Part shown: positions 61,291-64,000 of the stretch, piece by piece | How positions within the stretch are numbered: position 1 is the stretch's first letter | Layout of the letters: every line of letters starts with the position of its first letter | Source of the DNA: Phalacrocorax aristotelis | Lineage: Eukaryota > Chordata > Aves > Suliformes > Phalacrocoracidae | Direction: 5' to 3' | DNA: 64,000 nt | Assembly: GCF_949628215.1 (NCBI RefSeq) | Contig: NC_134288.1 | Span: 8,997,682-9,061,681, forward strand | Made by a program: the position numbers and the translations under genes | The notes under the pieces: model-generated | The model's database searches: none | What the model saw: the letters and a program-made list of their open reading frames with translations, nothing else | Told to the model about the DNA's origin: nothing

Positions 61291-64000
61291 ATGGAGGAGA
61301 ATGCGGTGGAGAGCAGCAGCGACGCGGCCCAGCGGGCGGCGCGGGAGGAGCCCTCCGAGAGCGGCCTGGGCATTGGGAGCTCGGAGGCCGTGTCGGCGGA
61401 CAGCAGCGACGCTGCCTCGGTCCCCGACCCCCTCTCCCGAGAGGATGACTCCAACGTGGGCCAGAGCTCCGACAGCAGCGGGGGCTCCTTGGTAGGAGCT
61501 ACTGGGGAAGGGGGGGTGGCAGTCAGCTTGGGGAAGGGAAGGGCAGCTGTGGTTCTGGCTCCTGAGAGTTTCTCTAGACGTTTCTGGTAAGCTGAGGGTC
61601 AGGAGCTCAGCAACCTCGGCAGGCGCTGTTATGCTGCCAGTCAGGTGTCTGCTTGACGGTCTGAGGAGAACTCTTCTCGGTAGCAAGAGGAGTCCTGGAG
61701 ATCTAGGGTCTTTGGCAATACCAAAGGAACTGCTGTAATGCCTTTCCTGCTAGTTCTGCAGTGATAAACCAGTGTGGCTAGCATACACTGGCTCCCCTAA
61801 GGTCTTGGCTGGGCAAAGGTCTCTCAGCTGAGCTCTTCTGGACTTTTTTTTTGTTTTTCCCTGCCAGGAAGAGGTGTCGGAGAGCAGCTCCAGCACAGAT
61901 GTCGTTCCCCGGATTTACCTGCCAGATTCATCCTCCATTGCCCAGTCCACCTTGGTCTCCAGCGTCTCCACTGTGAGCCAGTCCATCATGGTGTCAGAGT
62001 CCCCACAAGTCCTGGTCCACTCCAGCATTATCACTGATGGAGCCGCGATCGTGTCAGACTCCACCACGTCCACTTCCTCAGACCTAGGTTCTGCCATCGA
62101 CAAAATCATCGAGTCCACGATTGGGCCTGACATCATCCAGAGTGAGTGCACGCTCCTGGCTGCTTGCGCATGCAGCAGACCTGCCTGTTCTCCCTCTGGA
62201 GTTCCCCATGTGCAAACGGTTCATGGGGCTGGGGAAGGGAGCTGCTGCTGTGCCAGACCTTGAGAGGTGAGGGGGAAACATACATGCATATGTATGCAGC
62301 TTGATCGGTGGGGCTTTCTCTTTTTACCCTGCTGTAGTAGCTGGAGGGTTTGATGAGGAGCTTGTGGCTGCTGCAGCTGCTGGACAACCCTCCCTTTGTA
62401 TGGCTGCTCCTTCGGCCACAGTGCCAGCAGCCCAGGGCAGGCTCTGTCCCTGGAGCCAGATCTTCCTCACCCCTTCCCACTTGAGTCTGAAGCTGGGAGA
62501 GCCCCAGTGACTCTACAGTCCCTGCATCTGGCCGTTACCATTCTGCTCTCCTCTTCCTCCCAGGCTGCATTGCTGTGACCAGCGCGGAGGATGGTGGGGC
62601 AGAGACTACGCAGTACCTCATTCTGCAGGGCCCCGATGATGGTAAGGGTGTGTCCAAGGGCATCTGGTGGTCACTGTCCCTGCCCCCAAGTCTTTTCTGC
62701 GGGAGTGGGACCTGGAGTGGGTATCCCAGCTCCACTGGCCACAGCGCCTGTACCAGAGTCCCTGTGGATGTGCTGACTGTTGGGAGCTTGTTACTGACCT
62801 CGTGTTTGGCCCTGTGTCCCAGGTGTGGGTGCAGCCTAGATGCAGGTGAGGGTCTGCTCCTTGGCTGATCTGGTTTTGGTGTTTCAGGTGCCCCCATGGT
62901 GTCCCAGATGGCCACCTCTGCTCTGGCCAATAGCTTGGCGATAGAAGCTGTTGCTGATGGGCCTACCTCCACATGCCTTGACCAGCCTGGCCCTTCAGAC
63001 CCTTCCAAGCAGTTGGAAGTGCTGGAGCTGCCTGCACGGCCAGATCAGGCCCAAGAGGAGGATGGTGAGGAGGAGCTCGGCCAGCCAGACATGGATGCCC
63101 TGGAAGAGATGATGGAGGTGGTCGTGGTGCAGCAGTTCAAGTGCAAGATGTGTCAGTACAAAAGCGTCTCTAAGAAAACGCTGATCAACCACATGAAAGA
63201 GCGGCACTTCCAGCCAGGTGCGTGTTAAGGGCTGAGGAAGAGTTATCTTACTGCCGATGGGCCTGCTCTCTCCACGGAAGAAACAAGGGGAGGAGTACCA
63301 GTAAGGACCTGTTTGGCAGTACAGTCTGGTAAAGATTTTTCATTCTGTTCTCTGTGGCAGTGGGTTCAGCTCTGGTTTTGAAGAAAGGACGTCCACGAAA
63401 GGGGGGATCTGCTTCAAAGACTGCAGAGGAGGAGGCCCCAGAAGAAGAAGAAGATGACGATATCATGGATGCTGGTGCTATTGATGACCCTGAAGGTAGG
63501 ACTTGTCCTCTCCGCATCTTATATAGCTTAGTGTTTTCCAAGTCTCTCTCTGATGTTTTGGGCTACTTACCTCCAGAGGACAGTGACTATAACCCAGCTG
63601 AGGATGAGCCCCGTGGGCGACAGCCCAAGTACAGCCGCACTGTCCCCACATCCAGTGAGGAGAGGCCACGGAGACGCCCGGGGAGACCCCGCAAGTTTCC
63701 TCGTCTCGATGACATGACCCAGGACATGCCTGAAGGTGGGGGAAGCAGGAGGCAGGAGCCCTGTGCTGGGCTGGAGCAGGGAGCAGTACTTGAACTCCTG
63801 GGGGCACGTAGGGAGAGGCTGTGTGATGGAGCTAGGCTGTGTGACGGAGCTGTGCTCTGTTCTGTCGAGCAGGAGGGGAGGTGGAGCCCTTGGTGACATC
63901 CCAAAGCACACCGAACCATGAGCTGCAGAACTCGGGAGAAGCCAGTTCCTCTGGCCAACAGAACAGGACCAGCGATAGCCTGGCGGAGCCCAGCATCAAC
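61291..64000 (+). CDS. ZNF335: ZNF335 (NIF-1) 5' coding exons, 3'-partial
   Basis: Coding exons: 61291-61491 (exon starts 61260), 61868-62141, 62564-62641, 62888-63217, 63361-63495, 63577-63735, and 63873 to the window end. Phases are consistent throughout. Start: [13 protein letters not shown], the conserved ZNF335 N-terminus. Then come Ser-rich segments ([30 protein letters not shown]), [25 protein letters not shown], a first C2H2 finger ([22 protein letters not shown]) in the 62888 exon, acidic [16 protein letters not shown], and an AT-hook-like RRRPGRPRK. The remaining zinc fingers lie beyond the window. The family is a nuclear zinc-finger protein that associates with an H3K4 methyltransferase complex and nuclear receptor coactivators and is needed for neural progenitor growth. 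It diverges from MMP9. Confidence 0.96.
61492..61867 (+). other. ZNF335: ZNF335 intron after first coding exon
   Basis: A 376-bp intron with donor GTAGGA at 61492 and a T-rich acceptor ending CCCTGCCAG at 61867. Nothing else is seen. Confidence 0.85.
62142..62563 (+). other. ZNF335: ZNF335 intron
   Basis: A 422-bp intron with donor GTGAGT at 62142 and acceptor AG at 62562-62563. No feature within. Confidence 0.85.

Noticed and set aside
60234-61454. 406-codon - strand open frame over the ZNF335 CpG island
   Set aside because: It is low-complexity Arg/Pro/Ser translation antisense to the ZNF335 first coding exon.

Overview
This window is vertebrate nuclear DNA, almost certainly from a bird. 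It has interrupted genes with GT-AG introns, CpG islands, polyadenylation signals, and short introns in a very GC-rich landscape. The gene order is NCOA5 - SLC12A5 - MMP9 - ZNF335, the conserved order of mammalian 20q13.12 (read in the opposite direction). No bacterial-type features, CRISPR arrays or tRNA genes were seen.

Layout. (1) 1-9.5 kb, + strand: the 3' two-thirds of NCOA5 (RNA-like nuclear receptor coactivator), six coding exons and a 2-kb 3'UTR, in AT-richer DNA. (2) 9.7-44.0 kb, - strand: SLC12A5, the neuronal K-Cl cotransporter KCC2. I could place all 26 coding exons of the KCC2b form (1111 residues, every splice phase consistent), a long 3'UTR, and the alternative first exon 1a of KCC2a with its SPAK/OSR1-binding RFTV motif. 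(3) 44.8-49.4 kb, - strand: complete MMP9 (gelatinase B), 13 exons, 689 residues, with a TATA-like/AP-1 promoter. (4) 49.4-60.4 kb: intergenic DNA with one degraded LINE remnant. (5) 60.4-64 kb, + strand: CpG-island promoter and the first seven coding exons of ZNF335, running off the window end.

NCOA5 and SLC12A5 converge with their predicted 3' ends about 200 bp apart. MMP9 and SLC12A5 are in tandem, MMP9's polyA site lying about 0.85 kb upstream of KCC2a exon 1a. MMP9 and ZNF335 diverge.

The most interesting signals are regulatory. There is an RE1/NRSE (REST) site in KCC2 intron 1. Three RFX X-boxes flank the KCC2b promoter. A 15-nt microexon in the KCC2 C-terminus has a (CT)n tract just upstream. 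A G-rich minisatellite lies beside exon 1b. A 48-bp near-perfect inverted repeat with a 7-nt loop lies in the KCC2a first intron. I found no wholly new gene system; the genes are recognisable orthologues with intact reading frames.
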